A DNA stretch of 64,000 nucleotides from Winogradskyella ludwigii. GTDB taxonomy: Bacteria; Bacteroidota; Bacteroidia; Flavobacteriales; Flavobacteriaceae. The notes under the pieces were generated by a model. That model made no database searches and was not told where the DNA came from. It saw only the letters and a program-made list of their open reading frames with translations. Position numbers and translations under genes: made by a program. The stretch's first letter is position 1; every line of letters begins with the position of its first letter. Shown here in pieces: positions 34,391 to 44,114 of the stretch. The stretch spans positions 124,001-188,000 of the forward strand of contig NZ_JABFDF010000007.1 in the NCBI RefSeq assembly GCF_013403985.1, given 5' to 3'.

Positions 34391-36748
34391 TTAAAACTTT
34401 AGTTTTTCATTTTTATCCCAAATTCCCCAACGTCCACCTAATTCTCCCTCAAAACGAACTTTCCAAGACTCATCAAATGAAGAGAAATGAAAGATTTCTA
34501 CACCTTTAGAATTTGCCCATTCTTGAGTTTGAATAAAATATTTCATGGCATTTAGTTGCGATGGATGTGCATCCTCTACTGTTTGACCTTGACTTGGCCA
34601 ACCTGTTTCTGCAATTATCACTTGTTTTCCTTTTGAAACCTCCTTGGTTATTGCATGCATTTGTCTTAGATAATCTAAGGAATCATCGATACTGAAGCCT
34701 TCCCAAAACGGATAACAATTCGCTAAAATCACATCTGAAACTTCAACTAATTCAGGACGTTTATAATATTCGTAGTATGTATCTACATAGCCTACAGGAA
34801 TCTGTAATCCTGATAATGCTTCCTTAACTCTTTTGATATAAGTTATTAATTCTTCCTCTGTAATTTCGCCACGAAGTAATACCTCATTACCAACGGCGGC
34901 AATATCTACATGTCCTAATTTTGCAAGTTTTATTAATGCTTCTATCTCTCTTTCGTTTCTTTCCTTATCATTACTAATCCAAGCGCCTACAATAGACTTT
35001 AATCCCTTTTTATGAGCTACTTTTGGGATTAGCTCATTACCTTCCGTACAAGAAAATGCTCTTACCCAATTGGTATACGGAGAAATAATATTCATACGAC
35101 GACGTATTTGAGTTTCTGATAAAATATCGTCCGTATCTTGGCCTTCTACATAAGGACTAAAGCTTAAACCATGTAATTTAGCATTCAATCGTTTCTTATA
35201 AAGTTTCTTAACTTCTTCTGGCTTAAGATTACTAAAGTCTACTTGTTTATAATCTTCTAGTTTAATTGTGTTATTTAATATCGACAAAAAATTACCTATA
35301 CCATGAGAGGATGATAAGCCCATCATTTTCTTTTTAGTTTTTCTATTATCTAATTCTTTACTAATTTCTAAAGCACGTTCTTCTGTGAGATCATAATTAC
35401 GCATCACATACATCGCAATGGCTGTTCCAACAATTGGAAAAACAGAAAAGAAAATTCTTAACCCAAAAACAGCTCCTTCGGGTTGCGTAGGTGCATCTGG
35501 CGTAAAATCTACCAAATACATAATTAGACCACTTAAACCACCAGCGATAGCAAAACCAAATTTCACCATCCACCAGTAAATAGCTCCGAAAATACCTTCA
35601 CGTCTTTGTCCAAAATTAAGTTCATCTAAATCGCAAACGTCAGCTGTCATAGACATCATAAGCGTAAATAAACCACCAATTCCAAAAGAGAAAAATGGTA
35701 ACGCCAATAGAAACATATAAGGTTTACCTGGAATAAATAGAAACCAAAGTAAAATATAACCGATAATCGAAATCCCTTGAGATACTAAAAAGGCATTCTT
35801 TTTACCCATTTTCTTAGACATCTTAGCCACTACAGGAATAACTAAGAATGTTGTAATCAATGCACCAATACTTCCAAATAATGTTGGCCAAATCCAAGCC
35901 GCACCTGCATCTCCATTAAATAAATAATATACAATGATGAAAAAAGAGAATGCTGCAACCGTATTAAAGGCATTAAAAATAAAGAACGTTGAAATACATA
36001 ATTTTCTAAATTGTACTATCTTGAAAGCTTCCTGAAAACCTTTAACGATTTCCTTTAAACTACTTCCAATATTTTTCATGGTTAATGGCACTAAACTTTT
36101 ATCATTAAGCGTAGACTCATCCTTAATAAATAACGCAGGAACCATTGCTAAAAGTGCACAAATAATAGCGACCCAAATTGCTAAAGTCCGCGTTGCTACA
36201 TCACCAGACTCAAACCAAGCAGGATCGTACATAATAACCCATAGCCATGGTGCAAGCACCCAAGCCCATTGTCCAATCCATTGCGATACAGCCATAATAC
36301 TAGTCCGTTCATGAAAGTCATCACTCATTTCATAACCCATAGCAACGTAAGGCACACTAAAAATGGTTAAACCAAGATAGAATACTAACGACCAAATTAA
36401 ATAATACCAAAAATTATAATCGAGACTATTCTCTCTATGCAATTGCCACATTAATGCAAATGAAATCCCCATAATTACGGCACCAATGAATACATAATGG
36501 CGTCGTCTTCCCCATTTAGATCTTGTATTATCAGAAATAAAACCCATTATTGGATCTGTAATAGAATCGAAAATTCGAGGTAAGAAATATAAAATTCCCC
36601 ACATCCAAGTCGGGAAACCTAAATCCTTAACCAACACCACCATAAAAATTCCTAAAGCGGCAGGAAACATTTGATTAGCCAACATGCCTAATCCAAAAGC
36701 AATCTTTTTGCTCATTGGTACTTTTGAAGAAGAACTTGACGTTGACAT
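34391..36748 (-). CDS. MFS (GPH-type) sugar transporter fused to a cytoplasmic GH17 domain
   Basis: 785 residues. Residues about 12-455 form a 12-helix transporter of the glycoside-pentoside-hexuronide:cation symporter type (DPIMGFISDNTRSKWGRRR loop). Residues 455-525 are a charged linker. Residues 525-785 are a GH17 catalytic domain with the acid/base Glu622 in AAVGNEVLLRGE and the nucleophile Glu714 in VIIAETGWPSQG. GH17 enzymes cleave beta-1,3-glucans. MFS transporters of this type have both termini in the cytoplasm, so the hydrolase should sit at the inner mouth of the transporter and cut incoming beta-1,3-gluco-oligosaccharides. There is no frameshift or stop; it is one continuous reading frame. 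It starts 8 nt after the GH30 stop. Confidence 0.9.
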   Translation of the reverse strand: MSTSSSSSKVPMSKKIAFGLGMLANQMFPAALGIFMVVLVKDLGFPTWMWGILYFLPRIFDSITDPIMGFISDNTRSKWGRRRHYVFIGAVIMGISFALMWQLHRENSLDYNFWYYLIWSLVFYLGLTIFSVPYVAMGYEMSDDFHERTSIMAVSQWIGQWAWVLAPWLWVIMYDPAWFESGDVATRTLAIWVAIICALLAMVPALFIKDESTLNDKSLVPLTMKNIGSSLKEIVKGFQEAFKIVQFRKLCISTFFIFNAFNTVAAFSFFIIVYYLFNGDAGAAWIWPTLFGSIGALITTFLVIPVVAKMSKKMGKKNAFLVSQGISIIGYILLWFLFIPGKPYMFLLALPFFSFGIGGLFTLMMSMTADVCDLDELNFGQRREGIFGAIYWWMVKFGFAIAGGLSGLIMYLVDFTPDAPTQPEGAVFGLRIFFSVFPIVGTAIAMYVMRNYDLTEERALEISKELDNRKTKKKMMGLSSSHGIGNFLSILNNTIKLEDYKQVDFSNLKPEEVKKLYKKRLNAKLHGLSFSPYVEGQDTDDILSETQIRRRMNIISPYTNWVRAFSCTEGNELIPKVAHKKGLKSIVGAWISNDKERNEREIEALIKLAKLGHVDIAAVGNEVLLRGEITEEELITYIKRVKEALSGLQIPVGYVDTYYEYYKRPELVEVSDVILANCYPFWEGFSIDDSLDYLRQMHAITKEVSKGKQVIIAETGWPSQGQTVEDAHPSQLNAMKYFIQTQEWANSKGVEIFHFSSFDESWKVRFEGELGGRWGIWDKNEKLKF

Positions 36749-36756
36749 AGTTTTTG

Positions 36757-38259
36757 TTATTTATTTGGTATTAAAATTGTTTGTATGGCTTTCCCATTAA
36801 TTTTAATAGCTACATTTTTTTCATCCAATGATAAAACAAAGTTTTTTGCGACATCTCCTTCATTAAACACGACAACAGCAATTGATCCATCAGGATTTTT
36901 AGCAGCAGTAACCATAAGTGCATCATCTGTTTTATCTACACCAATAACTTTAGCTTCTGGTCTTATGTATTTACTAAAGTGTGCCATAGTATAGTATAAT
37001 GGAGTAAAGTAAACCTCATCGTTATCCGTGTCTACAATCACTGGAGCTACACACCAGTTTTTAAACCAATTTGGACCACCTTGTTTATCGAGTACCATAT
37101 TCCAATCTACCCAACCGTCTACCCAGTTATTTAAACAACCTATAATATCTCTCGCGTATCTATTAACAGGTGCATATTTAGGGTGTAAATGTTTATCCTT
37201 TTCTGAAGCCCAATCCCAACCCCAATCTGTCGCTTCTTTTTTCCAATACCACGCATCATCTTGCCATTTAGGAATTTCAGAATCGACACAACCTTCGGTT
37301 TCTATTAAATATTTATTTGGTGCTTTGCTATGTGCATACTGTAAATCTTCTGGAAAGAAATCATAAGTACTCTCGTACCAATGAATGGCAGTACCATCAT
37401 AATATTTAGAAGATGCTTCTGTAGCATACATTACATCTACCCATTCTTTTAATCCTGCTCTGTTTTGGTCGTATCCTAGAATATTGACTTCTCCAAATCC
37501 ATCAGCCTCTAATTTTGGGCCTAAGTGATTTTGCACAAAATCCGTTTCTTCTCCTGGTGAAAAATGCATGCTTTCCCAATTATTTCCGTTTCCGTGAGGT
37601 TCATTTACGGGTGTTAAACCCCAAATATTAATTCCTTCAGCTTTATAAGCTTCTAAGTATTTAGAAAAATAAAGCGCAAAAGAGTCGTAATATTTAGGTA
37701 ATAATTTTCCTCCGACGTATTCTTTATTATCCTTCATCCATGGTGGCGATGTCCAAGGTGAAGAAATAATCTTAAATCCCTCTTTTGAAATTGCTTGAGC
37801 ATCTTTAATCATTGGAATTAAATCGTTACGATCTTCATCTATATTGAAGCTTGTTAACTCCATATCATCCGCAACTGGTGCATACGTATAATTGTTTAAT
37901 GAAAAATCACAAGAAGCGATATGTGTCCTCGTTAATGAATAACGTGCACCTTCATTAGAAAAATAAGCTCGAAGAATTGTATCTCTATTTTTTTGACTAA
38001 GCTTGTTTAATAGGTATGCTGATGATTCCGTGAATGAGCCACCAAAACCAGTTATTGTTTGAAATTTCTGTTCTGGTAAAATCTTAATTACTGCAGAGGA
38101 ATCTACTTTAGAAAATTCAGTAATTCTAGTGAGTTTGTTTCCACTTTCTGAAGTTTCATAAACCTCAACAATTAAGCTTTTAATTTCTTTTTTTGGGGTA
38201 GTACAACTCATTACAGTAAAAATTAAGAGCACCAATATGCTATTTCTTGATATTTTCAT
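36757..38259 (-). CDS. GH30-family glucosidase, lipoprotein
   Basis: 500 residues from the ATG at 38257-38259 (an ATG seven codons upstream, at 38280, adds a polar extension before the lipoprotein signal). The lipobox is FTVMSC (Cys19). Catalytic residues of GH30: acid/base Glu220 in LTPVNEPHGN and nucleophile Glu322 in IETEGCVDSE; the QTITGFGGSFTE N-terminal segment is typical. In laminarin loci GH30 enzymes commonly remove beta-1,6-linked glucose branches, the most likely role here. As a lipoprotein it is probably anchored to the outer membrane, facing the periplasm or surface. The stop is 8 nt from the next start; 109-130 nt upstream separate it from GH17. Confidence 0.9.
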   Translation of the reverse strand: MKISRNSILVLLIFTVMSCTTPKKEIKSLIVEVYETSESGNKLTRITEFSKVDSSAVIKILPEQKFQTITGFGGSFTESSAYLLNKLSQKNRDTILRAYFSNEGARYSLTRTHIASCDFSLNNYTYAPVADDMELTSFNIDEDRNDLIPMIKDAQAISKEGFKIISSPWTSPPWMKDNKEYVGGKLLPKYYDSFALYFSKYLEAYKAEGINIWGLTPVNEPHGNGNNWESMHFSPGEETDFVQNHLGPKLEADGFGEVNILGYDQNRAGLKEWVDVMYATEASSKYYDGTAIHWYESTYDFFPEDLQYAHSKAPNKYLIETEGCVDSEIPKWQDDAWYWKKEATDWGWDWASEKDKHLHPKYAPVNRYARDIIGCLNNWVDGWVDWNMVLDKQGGPNWFKNWCVAPVIVDTDNDEVYFTPLYYTMAHFSKYIRPEAKVIGVDKTDDALMVTAAKNPDGSIAVVVFNEGDVAKNFVLSLDEKNVAIKINGKAIQTILIPNK

Positions 38260-38389
38260 GTGTTTATTTTTATTGCGCATTTATCGTAATACCTATACTT
38301 CATTAAATGCAACTACTTATTCATTATTAACCTTGTTTCGATGAAATAAACAGCGAAACAATAGCTACACCTACCTATTTTGTAAAAAA

Positions 38390-39682
38390 CTACTGTCTAG
38401 GATAGTCTGTATTGGGCACTAATACATCTTTCATTAATTCATCAATATTACCATCATAGGTTTTTGTAATTGGTTTTCCGTCTCTTGTTAAACCATTAAA
38501 AAATCCTTGATCTACCATATTCCATAATGGATATTTCGCTTCACTTTTTAAATTAATTAAACCAAAGTGATTTTCTGAACCTAAATCATTTGTGCCATCT
38601 TTCCACTGTTCATCAAAGGCTTCAAAATAGAATACCGAAATTTTTTCTTTATTGGTCCATTCACGTAAAAGATTAAAATATAGTCCTTGTTTGTATTCGT
38701 CACTTGCTCTTGATCCATTTTTTCCATAGTGACCACTAGAAATAGACGCCCAACCTGTTTCTCCAATATGTACAGGTTTATTAATACCAATACTTTTCAT
38801 GTAACTTGAAACACTATTGTACTGAACTTTTGCAAATTCTAATGCTCGTAGCATTGCTGCATCAATCTTTTCTTTATCAGATAAACTTTCTTCTGCTTCA
38901 GGAACTTTCCAAAATTCTGGATTATAGTGAGAATTGTGATATGCATACGTATGCATAGAAATATAATCTACAGCATGCGCCAATTTCACTAAATCTTCAG
39001 TGTGGTAACTTTCATCACCACCTCCCCAAGATGTGTAATCATCTGAACTGGTAATCCATAAATCTTGAGGCAATTCACCTTTTTGTTTTAAATCTTGAAG
39101 ATGATTTACCCATTTTAAAATAATCCATGGTTCTACGTAATAACTGGTTGCCCATCTTATCATAGCTTCATTTCCAACAGCCAGAACCTTAACGATATCT
39201 GGATATTGTTTTGCTAATTCTATAGCCGTTTTTACCTCAACAGGGTTCCGTTCACTTTCTTGATTATGGTCTGGCTCTCCGTTTTCCCAATTGAATGCGT
39301 TTTTACAATCAATCCAAATACCGAGCATAACATACATTTCAAAGGTTGAATCTTCAGCCTTTAATTGGTCAATTGCTTTTAAGAGATTTGCTGCTTGATC
39401 GAAATGAACATTATAAGTTCTAAGTACTTTAATCCCCATAGCACTTAGGATTCTCAGATCTTCTTTAAGTTCCGAGATTGTGGGTTGTACTTCTCTCTGT
39501 TTTTCTCTATAACCACCGTAAGAAATTGCCAAATACTCTGGATTTCCTAATATCTCTTTTGCATTCACAATTTGTTGTTCTTTTATAGTTTTTTCGTTGC
39601 CAACTGCCTTTTTAGCATCATTACATGAAAACACCAAGAGCATTAAAAAAACGGACAGCACTAATTTTAACCTCTTACTCAT
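38390..39682 (-). CDS. GH17-family beta-1,3-glucanase, lipoprotein
   Basis: 430 residues. Lipobox LVFSC (Cys20). The GH17 motifs are VLAVGNEAMIRWATS with acid/base Glu172 and PVHIGETGWASISSG with nucleophile Glu308; the barrel start LRTYNVHFDQAANLL is also typical. It hydrolyses beta-1,3-glucans or oligosaccharides, likely in the periplasm or at the surface. It is clearly related to, but distinct from, the GH17 domain fused to the transporter in this locus. Only 15 nt separate it from the preceding phosphorylase gene, so they are one transcript. Confidence 0.9.
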   Translation of the reverse strand: MSKRLKLVLSVFLMLLVFSCNDAKKAVGNEKTIKEQQIVNAKEILGNPEYLAISYGGYREKQREVQPTISELKEDLRILSAMGIKVLRTYNVHFDQAANLLKAIDQLKAEDSTFEMYVMLGIWIDCKNAFNWENGEPDHNQESERNPVEVKTAIELAKQYPDIVKVLAVGNEAMIRWATSYYVEPWIILKWVNHLQDLKQKGELPQDLWITSSDDYTSWGGGDESYHTEDLVKLAHAVDYISMHTYAYHNSHYNPEFWKVPEAEESLSDKEKIDAAMLRALEFAKVQYNSVSSYMKSIGINKPVHIGETGWASISSGHYGKNGSRASDEYKQGLYFNLLREWTNKEKISVFYFEAFDEQWKDGTNDLGSENHFGLINLKSEAKYPLWNMVDQGFFNGLTRDGKPITKTYDGNIDELMKDVLVPNTDYPRQ

Positions 39683-39697
39683 GTTGACCGTTATTAA

Positions 39698-42600
39698 TTA
39701 CTTCTTCAATGACACTATAATTTGATTCACTTCACCTGTACGATTAAAAATTTTATCACTTATAGTCTCATCTAATTTTAGGGTATCAAACTTTGTGACA
39801 GATCCATCATTAAATAAAACGGTTATATTATTATCACCATCCTTTTTATAAATGATTGGCACTTGACAATACGTAAAACAAAGTGCGCCTTTTTCTAATT
39901 GAATTGTTTTTAGTTCTTTATTGATATTTGTAAAGGTGAAATCTTTTTGTTCACTTAAAAATTCTTCAGTTCTTAAAAGTCTTGGATTAAAAAATAATTT
40001 TCCGTCTTCAACAAAAACACCTAATTCCCCAAAACGACATAACACATCTTCTTTAACTTGACCAGTCATTCCTGGTTGTTGAGCTCCTTTTCCGCCTGGT
40101 GTGTGAGAATATGGATCTGTTGGAAATGCACCATATAACTCTGGTGATTTGTGTGCCCCAATACCTTCATTAATTTCGTAGTAATGCTCTAATAATCCGC
40201 CTATAGTTGCTTTACTTTCATTAGTATTTACAGCTAACAAACAATTTTCTTGTACTGCTAATAACAACTTAGAAACCATATGCCAATAGATAGACCCTAA
40301 ACCTTCATAACCGTAGAAAGTTCCTGAACGACCTGTAAAAGATTTATGGTTAAACATTTCTTCAAAAACATCTAACAACAATGACTTTTCAGCTTTAATT
40401 AAGGCATCATATTTTCCTTCTGGCAATTGATTTAAAGCTGCTTTTAAACTCTCTGCATTATTAAAATTACCATTAAAATGAAATTGACCAGTTGCATCTT
40501 TCTCAATGAGCTGCGTATTATTATCTGCAATAAGCTGCTTCAGCAATTTAGACTTCTCAACAGATTGAGATGGAATATTATTTTTATCTACAAAACGAGA
40601 TAATTGTTTATTAGGATATAAAATGTAACTGTATTGATCTTCTCTAAACAACGCACTTGCTTTTAATCCGTCTAATAATTCTAAAGCTTCTTTTGGTTTT
40701 AAATAACCAGAACTTAGAACAGCCACTTGGCCTTCTAACATTTCTGGCAAATATGAAATAGATACTTCCGCATCATTTTCAACAGTCATTAGATTATAAG
40801 CGTGATATAAGTTATCTGTTCTCTTGTTGGCTTTAATAGTATGATCTAAATAGTGTTTTAATACGTTGAAAAACTCTAGTAAATCAGCTTTTGAAATTGC
40901 TTTTTTATCACTCGTAAATCCTGCTTCATAGATTTTTAATCTGTAATCACTTCCAGCAGATCCTAAACCGTCTAAGATTGTTTTACGTTCTTTATCTGAT
41001 ACTTTTCCAGATAATACGTTTTCATTAGTAAGAAGTGTTGAAACCACAGCATCAAAGAACGTTTTTAATTCTATTGAAAGATTATATTCTGTTTCTGAAG
41101 ATTTTTCAACAATACTTTCAAAGAAATTGATGAATCGCCTCAGGTAATATAACGTTACCATGGACACTCCATTACCAACTAAAGCATTGTTGGCATCATT
41201 CCATTCTGGTCGTTGTGTATTTAACCAAATACCACCTTCTGGAATAAAATTAGAAACTTTAGCTAAAACGGTTGCTAATAATTTTTCGATTAAGTTAACT
41301 TTATGAATGAAGTAATTTTTATCACGCAATAAAGCACCATCTGCTCCTAATCTTTCTTTTACAACATTAATTTTATCATGCAATTCGTAATCAAAATCAA
41401 TCGTGTCTTTAGGATTATTTAAAGTATCTTGATAGCTCTTAATCTTATAAGGAACGTTTGCATACACAAAGACATCTTGCGTAAAACTGTTTGCTAATTT
41501 TTTGGGGTAATGCTTTTCAATAAATTCTAAAAACTTCAACAAATATATAATTTGATGATCGCCCCAATATCCAATGTAAGACCATGGGTCATCAGGTTCA
41601 ATAGCCTCCCAATCAAAGCCATCTTTTGTAACCCTGTATGGATTGTAACCTTCGAAAGTTGTTGCGTTAAAAAACTTATGGATCATGCCCTCCATAAAGG
41701 CTGGATATGAATGTGCTAATGTTTCCCAATTTTGAAAAATATCTCTCCAGTTGCCTTCGTAATCTAGAATTTTAGAACCGTCTATTTCACTTCTTGTATT
41801 AATTGAAAACTTGTTCCAAGGTCTGCTTGGATCTCCATGTCTTCTACTAAATTTTAATGGTAAATATTCGTAGCACAATCTTTTAAAATTGCTATCATCA
41901 TCGTTGTCTGCAATATTTTTGATAAAATCTACATTGAAAAGCTTAGGCAAATTATTTAAAATAGCTTCTTTGCTTTTAGATACTTTTTTATTAGCCTTAG
42001 CTATATATATTACAAAATCTTCTTTTTCGATTTTATAATCATCATCAAAAATTCCACCTCTCATAATATTGAAAAGTGTGTTTGCAAAATGTCTTGTATT
42101 TCTTAATTGGTCATCACCTAATTGAATGCCATCTGAAGCTCCTACTAACTCTAAAAGATTCTTGGTGCCAGCATCTATATCGTCTTGAATAAGCGTTTCA
42201 AGATTTGTATTACTTTTAATTTTTTCTGAAATATTATTTATAGCACTTATCGTTTGGTTAACATCTGCAACAAACATCCAACTCTTTTCGCTATTTGGTT
42301 CTAGACTTAAATCTTTAGATATAAAGTAGGCTCCTTTTTCTGCTCTAATATCTATTTCTTGTGAAATAGCTTTACCATTTCTAAAAGCATTTAACTGCAA
42401 AGACGATATTAAATGTTTTGGATTGTCTAATCCTGAAAACCAAACGGTATTCGCCTTTAAGGCTTCACTTGGTTCTGCTTTATCAACAATTATTGCACTC
42501 AAAGCAAAAATTCCCATTCCAGAATCTGCTTCTAATTCACACTTTTTGTAGGCATCAATTAAATTACTTGTAGAGTTTTGAAAAACTGACGTTAAACCGT

Positions 42601-43159
42601 ATGGCAGAATATTTTGAATTCCATCTAAAATAGTTATCTCAACTTTTTCATTACTGTTGTTTAGAACGTAAGCTCTTCTCACAAAACCAAACTGATCACT
42701 AGTGTTCCATTGGTATTGAAATGTCAATCCTAAATCTTCATTTACTTCTTCAAAAAGCACCTTGTTACCATAGCTGTTTTTGTAAAGATTTCGATTTGTT
42801 GTATAAACACCTTGATAGCGATCTGAAAACGGTTCCCATAAAAAGGTTTTATCATCTTTATGAACCTGAACTATGGTTTTACTGCCTGTAGTCTCTAATG
42901 ATTCCGTTATCTTATCATCTGTGTAATATGGAAACAATGCATTATTGGCATCTTTTCTTCCGGCAGTTAATGCTCCATTACTTGAAATAAACATCCAGTG
43001 GTTAGAATTGCTAACAAGACTCATAAAAAACGGTCTCATTTTATCACTATTAGAGATTTTGTAATAGTCTTCGTTATGAAGTGAAACAAGCTCTCCTTTC
43101 ACTTCAAACTCATCATTTGAAGCTAATTTATTTCCTATATAAATGGCGTTTTTAGTCAT
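39698..43159 (-). CDS. GH149-like beta-1,3-glucan phosphorylase, cytosolic
   Basis: 1153 residues from the ATG at 43157-43159; the longer frame begins with TTG four codons earlier. No signal peptide. The N-terminal beta-sandwich (MRPFFMSLVSNSNHWMFISS), an alpha/alpha-barrel with EPDDPWSYIGYWGDHQ at about residues 520-535, and the C-terminal GAFPTDPYSHTPGGKGAQQP segment match my recollection of family GH149, which phosphorolyses beta-1,3-gluco-oligosaccharides to glucose-1-phosphate. GH94 and GH161 are related alternatives, but the ~1150-residue length favours GH149. The cytosolic location fits downstream of the transporter-GH17 fusion: oligosaccharides arriving in the cytoplasm would be degraded with conservation of one phosphate bond. 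Confidence 0.8.
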   Translation of the reverse strand: MTKNAIYIGNKLASNDEFEVKGELVSLHNEDYYKISNSDKMRPFFMSLVSNSNHWMFISSNGALTAGRKDANNALFPYYTDDKITESLETTGSKTIVQVHKDDKTFLWEPFSDRYQGVYTTNRNLYKNSYGNKVLFEEVNEDLGLTFQYQWNTSDQFGFVRRAYVLNNSNEKVEITILDGIQNILPYGLTSVFQNSTSNLIDAYKKCELEADSGMGIFALSAIIVDKAEPSEALKANTVWFSGLDNPKHLISSLQLNAFRNGKAISQEIDIRAEKGAYFISKDLSLEPNSEKSWMFVADVNQTISAINNISEKIKSNTNLETLIQDDIDAGTKNLLELVGASDGIQLGDDQLRNTRHFANTLFNIMRGGIFDDDYKIEKEDFVIYIAKANKKVSKSKEAILNNLPKLFNVDFIKNIADNDDDSNFKRLCYEYLPLKFSRRHGDPSRPWNKFSINTRSEIDGSKILDYEGNWRDIFQNWETLAHSYPAFMEGMIHKFFNATTFEGYNPYRVTKDGFDWEAIEPDDPWSYIGYWGDHQIIYLLKFLEFIEKHYPKKLANSFTQDVFVYANVPYKIKSYQDTLNNPKDTIDFDYELHDKINVVKERLGADGALLRDKNYFIHKVNLIEKLLATVLAKVSNFIPEGGIWLNTQRPEWNDANNALVGNGVSMVTLYYLRRFINFFESIVEKSSETEYNLSIELKTFFDAVVSTLLTNENVLSGKVSDKERKTILDGLGSAGSDYRLKIYEAGFTSDKKAISKADLLEFFNVLKHYLDHTIKANKRTDNLYHAYNLMTVENDAEVSISYLPEMLEGQVAVLSSGYLKPKEALELLDGLKASALFREDQYSYILYPNKQLSRFVDKNNIPSQSVEKSKLLKQLIADNNTQLIEKDATGQFHFNGNFNNAESLKAALNQLPEGKYDALIKAEKSLLLDVFEEMFNHKSFTGRSGTFYGYEGLGSIYWHMVSKLLLAVQENCLLAVNTNESKATIGGLLEHYYEINEGIGAHKSPELYGAFPTDPYSHTPGGKGAQQPGMTGQVKEDVLCRFGELGVFVEDGKLFFNPRLLRTEEFLSEQKDFTFTNINKELKTIQLEKGALCFTYCQVPIIYKKDGDNNITVLFNDGSVTKFDTLKLDETISDKIFNRTGEVNQIIVSLKK

Positions 43160-43250
43160 TGGTAATTTCAATATTTCTAATCTTAAATTTTACAAAAAGT
43201 TTGTGTTATTTAAATGCATTAATCAAATAACACTAATAATTATTTATATT

Positions 43251-44078
43251 TTATTGGTAAACTCTCACATAGTCTACAAGCATTTCTTGAGGAAACACAG
43301 TAGAATCTGTCGGTGACCCAACAAATCCTCCTCCTACGGCAACATTCATAATGATATAAAAATCATCATTGAATACCCATTCTCCTGGAACATCTGCTGG
43401 TGTAATTTGATTATAAAGAACATCATCTACATAATAATTGATATAATTCTCTCCCCATTCAACACCAAAAACATGAAAACCAGTATCAAAACGATCGTTT
43501 GTTAATTCATAAGATTTAAAAATTGATTCTCCTCCTGAATAACCAGGACCATGAATTGCCCCGCTTACTAAAGTTGGCTCTTGCCCTCGATTTTCCATGA
43601 TATCTATTTCACCAATCTGTGGCCAAACTTCTGTACCATTACTATCATCACCCAACAACCAAAACGCTGGCCAAATGCCTTGTCCCCAAGGTAATTGTAT
43701 TCTAGCTTCAAAACGTCCGTGTTTTTGTTCGAATTTACCTCTAGTTAATACTCTAGCCGAAGTATAGTTAGAGCCTTCAAAAGATTCTTGACGCACTGTA
43801 AATTTAAGCATGCCATCTTCTACTATAATATTCTCTGAACGGTCTGTGTAATATTGTAATTCATTATTTCCCCAACCATTTTGACCTGTACCAATATCGT
43901 AACCCCAAATTGTAGGATCTGGCGTACCTGGCGCATTAAACTCGTCAGACATAGTTAAACTTGTTAAGTTTGTTACTGTTTGTGTCTCATCAGTTGAGCA
44001 ACTAATAAATGTAACTAATGTAACAACAGTAAATAAAAATACTGTTATAGATAATTTGTTCTTTATTGATGATCCCAT
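43251..44078 (-). CDS. GH16-family laminarinase, lipoprotein
   Basis: 275 residues. Lipobox TFISC (Cys27). The catalytic motif EIDIMENRG (Glu157 nucleophile, Asp159, Glu162 acid/base, with the beta-bulge Met of laminarinases) sits in a jelly-roll domain (QYYTDRSENIIVEDGMLKF, GQGIWPAFWLLG). It endo-hydrolyses beta-1,3-glucan, most likely laminarin, at the cell surface. It is a single-domain enzyme with no CBM; binding functions are supplied by the lipoprotein encoded 36 nt upstream in the same operon. Confidence 0.93.
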   Translation of the reverse strand: MGSSIKNKLSITVFLFTVVTLVTFISCSTDETQTVTNLTSLTMSDEFNAPGTPDPTIWGYDIGTGQNGWGNNELQYYTDRSENIIVEDGMLKFTVRQESFEGSNYTSARVLTRGKFEQKHGRFEARIQLPWGQGIWPAFWLLGDDSNGTEVWPQIGEIDIMENRGQEPTLVSGAIHGPGYSGGESIFKSYELTNDRFDTGFHVFGVEWGENYINYYVDDVLYNQITPADVPGEWVFNDDFYIIMNVAVGGGFVGSPTDSTVFPQEMLVDYVRVYQ

Positions 44079-44114
44079 ATTAATTTGTTTTTAAATATTT
44101 TTAATTTTCTGATT

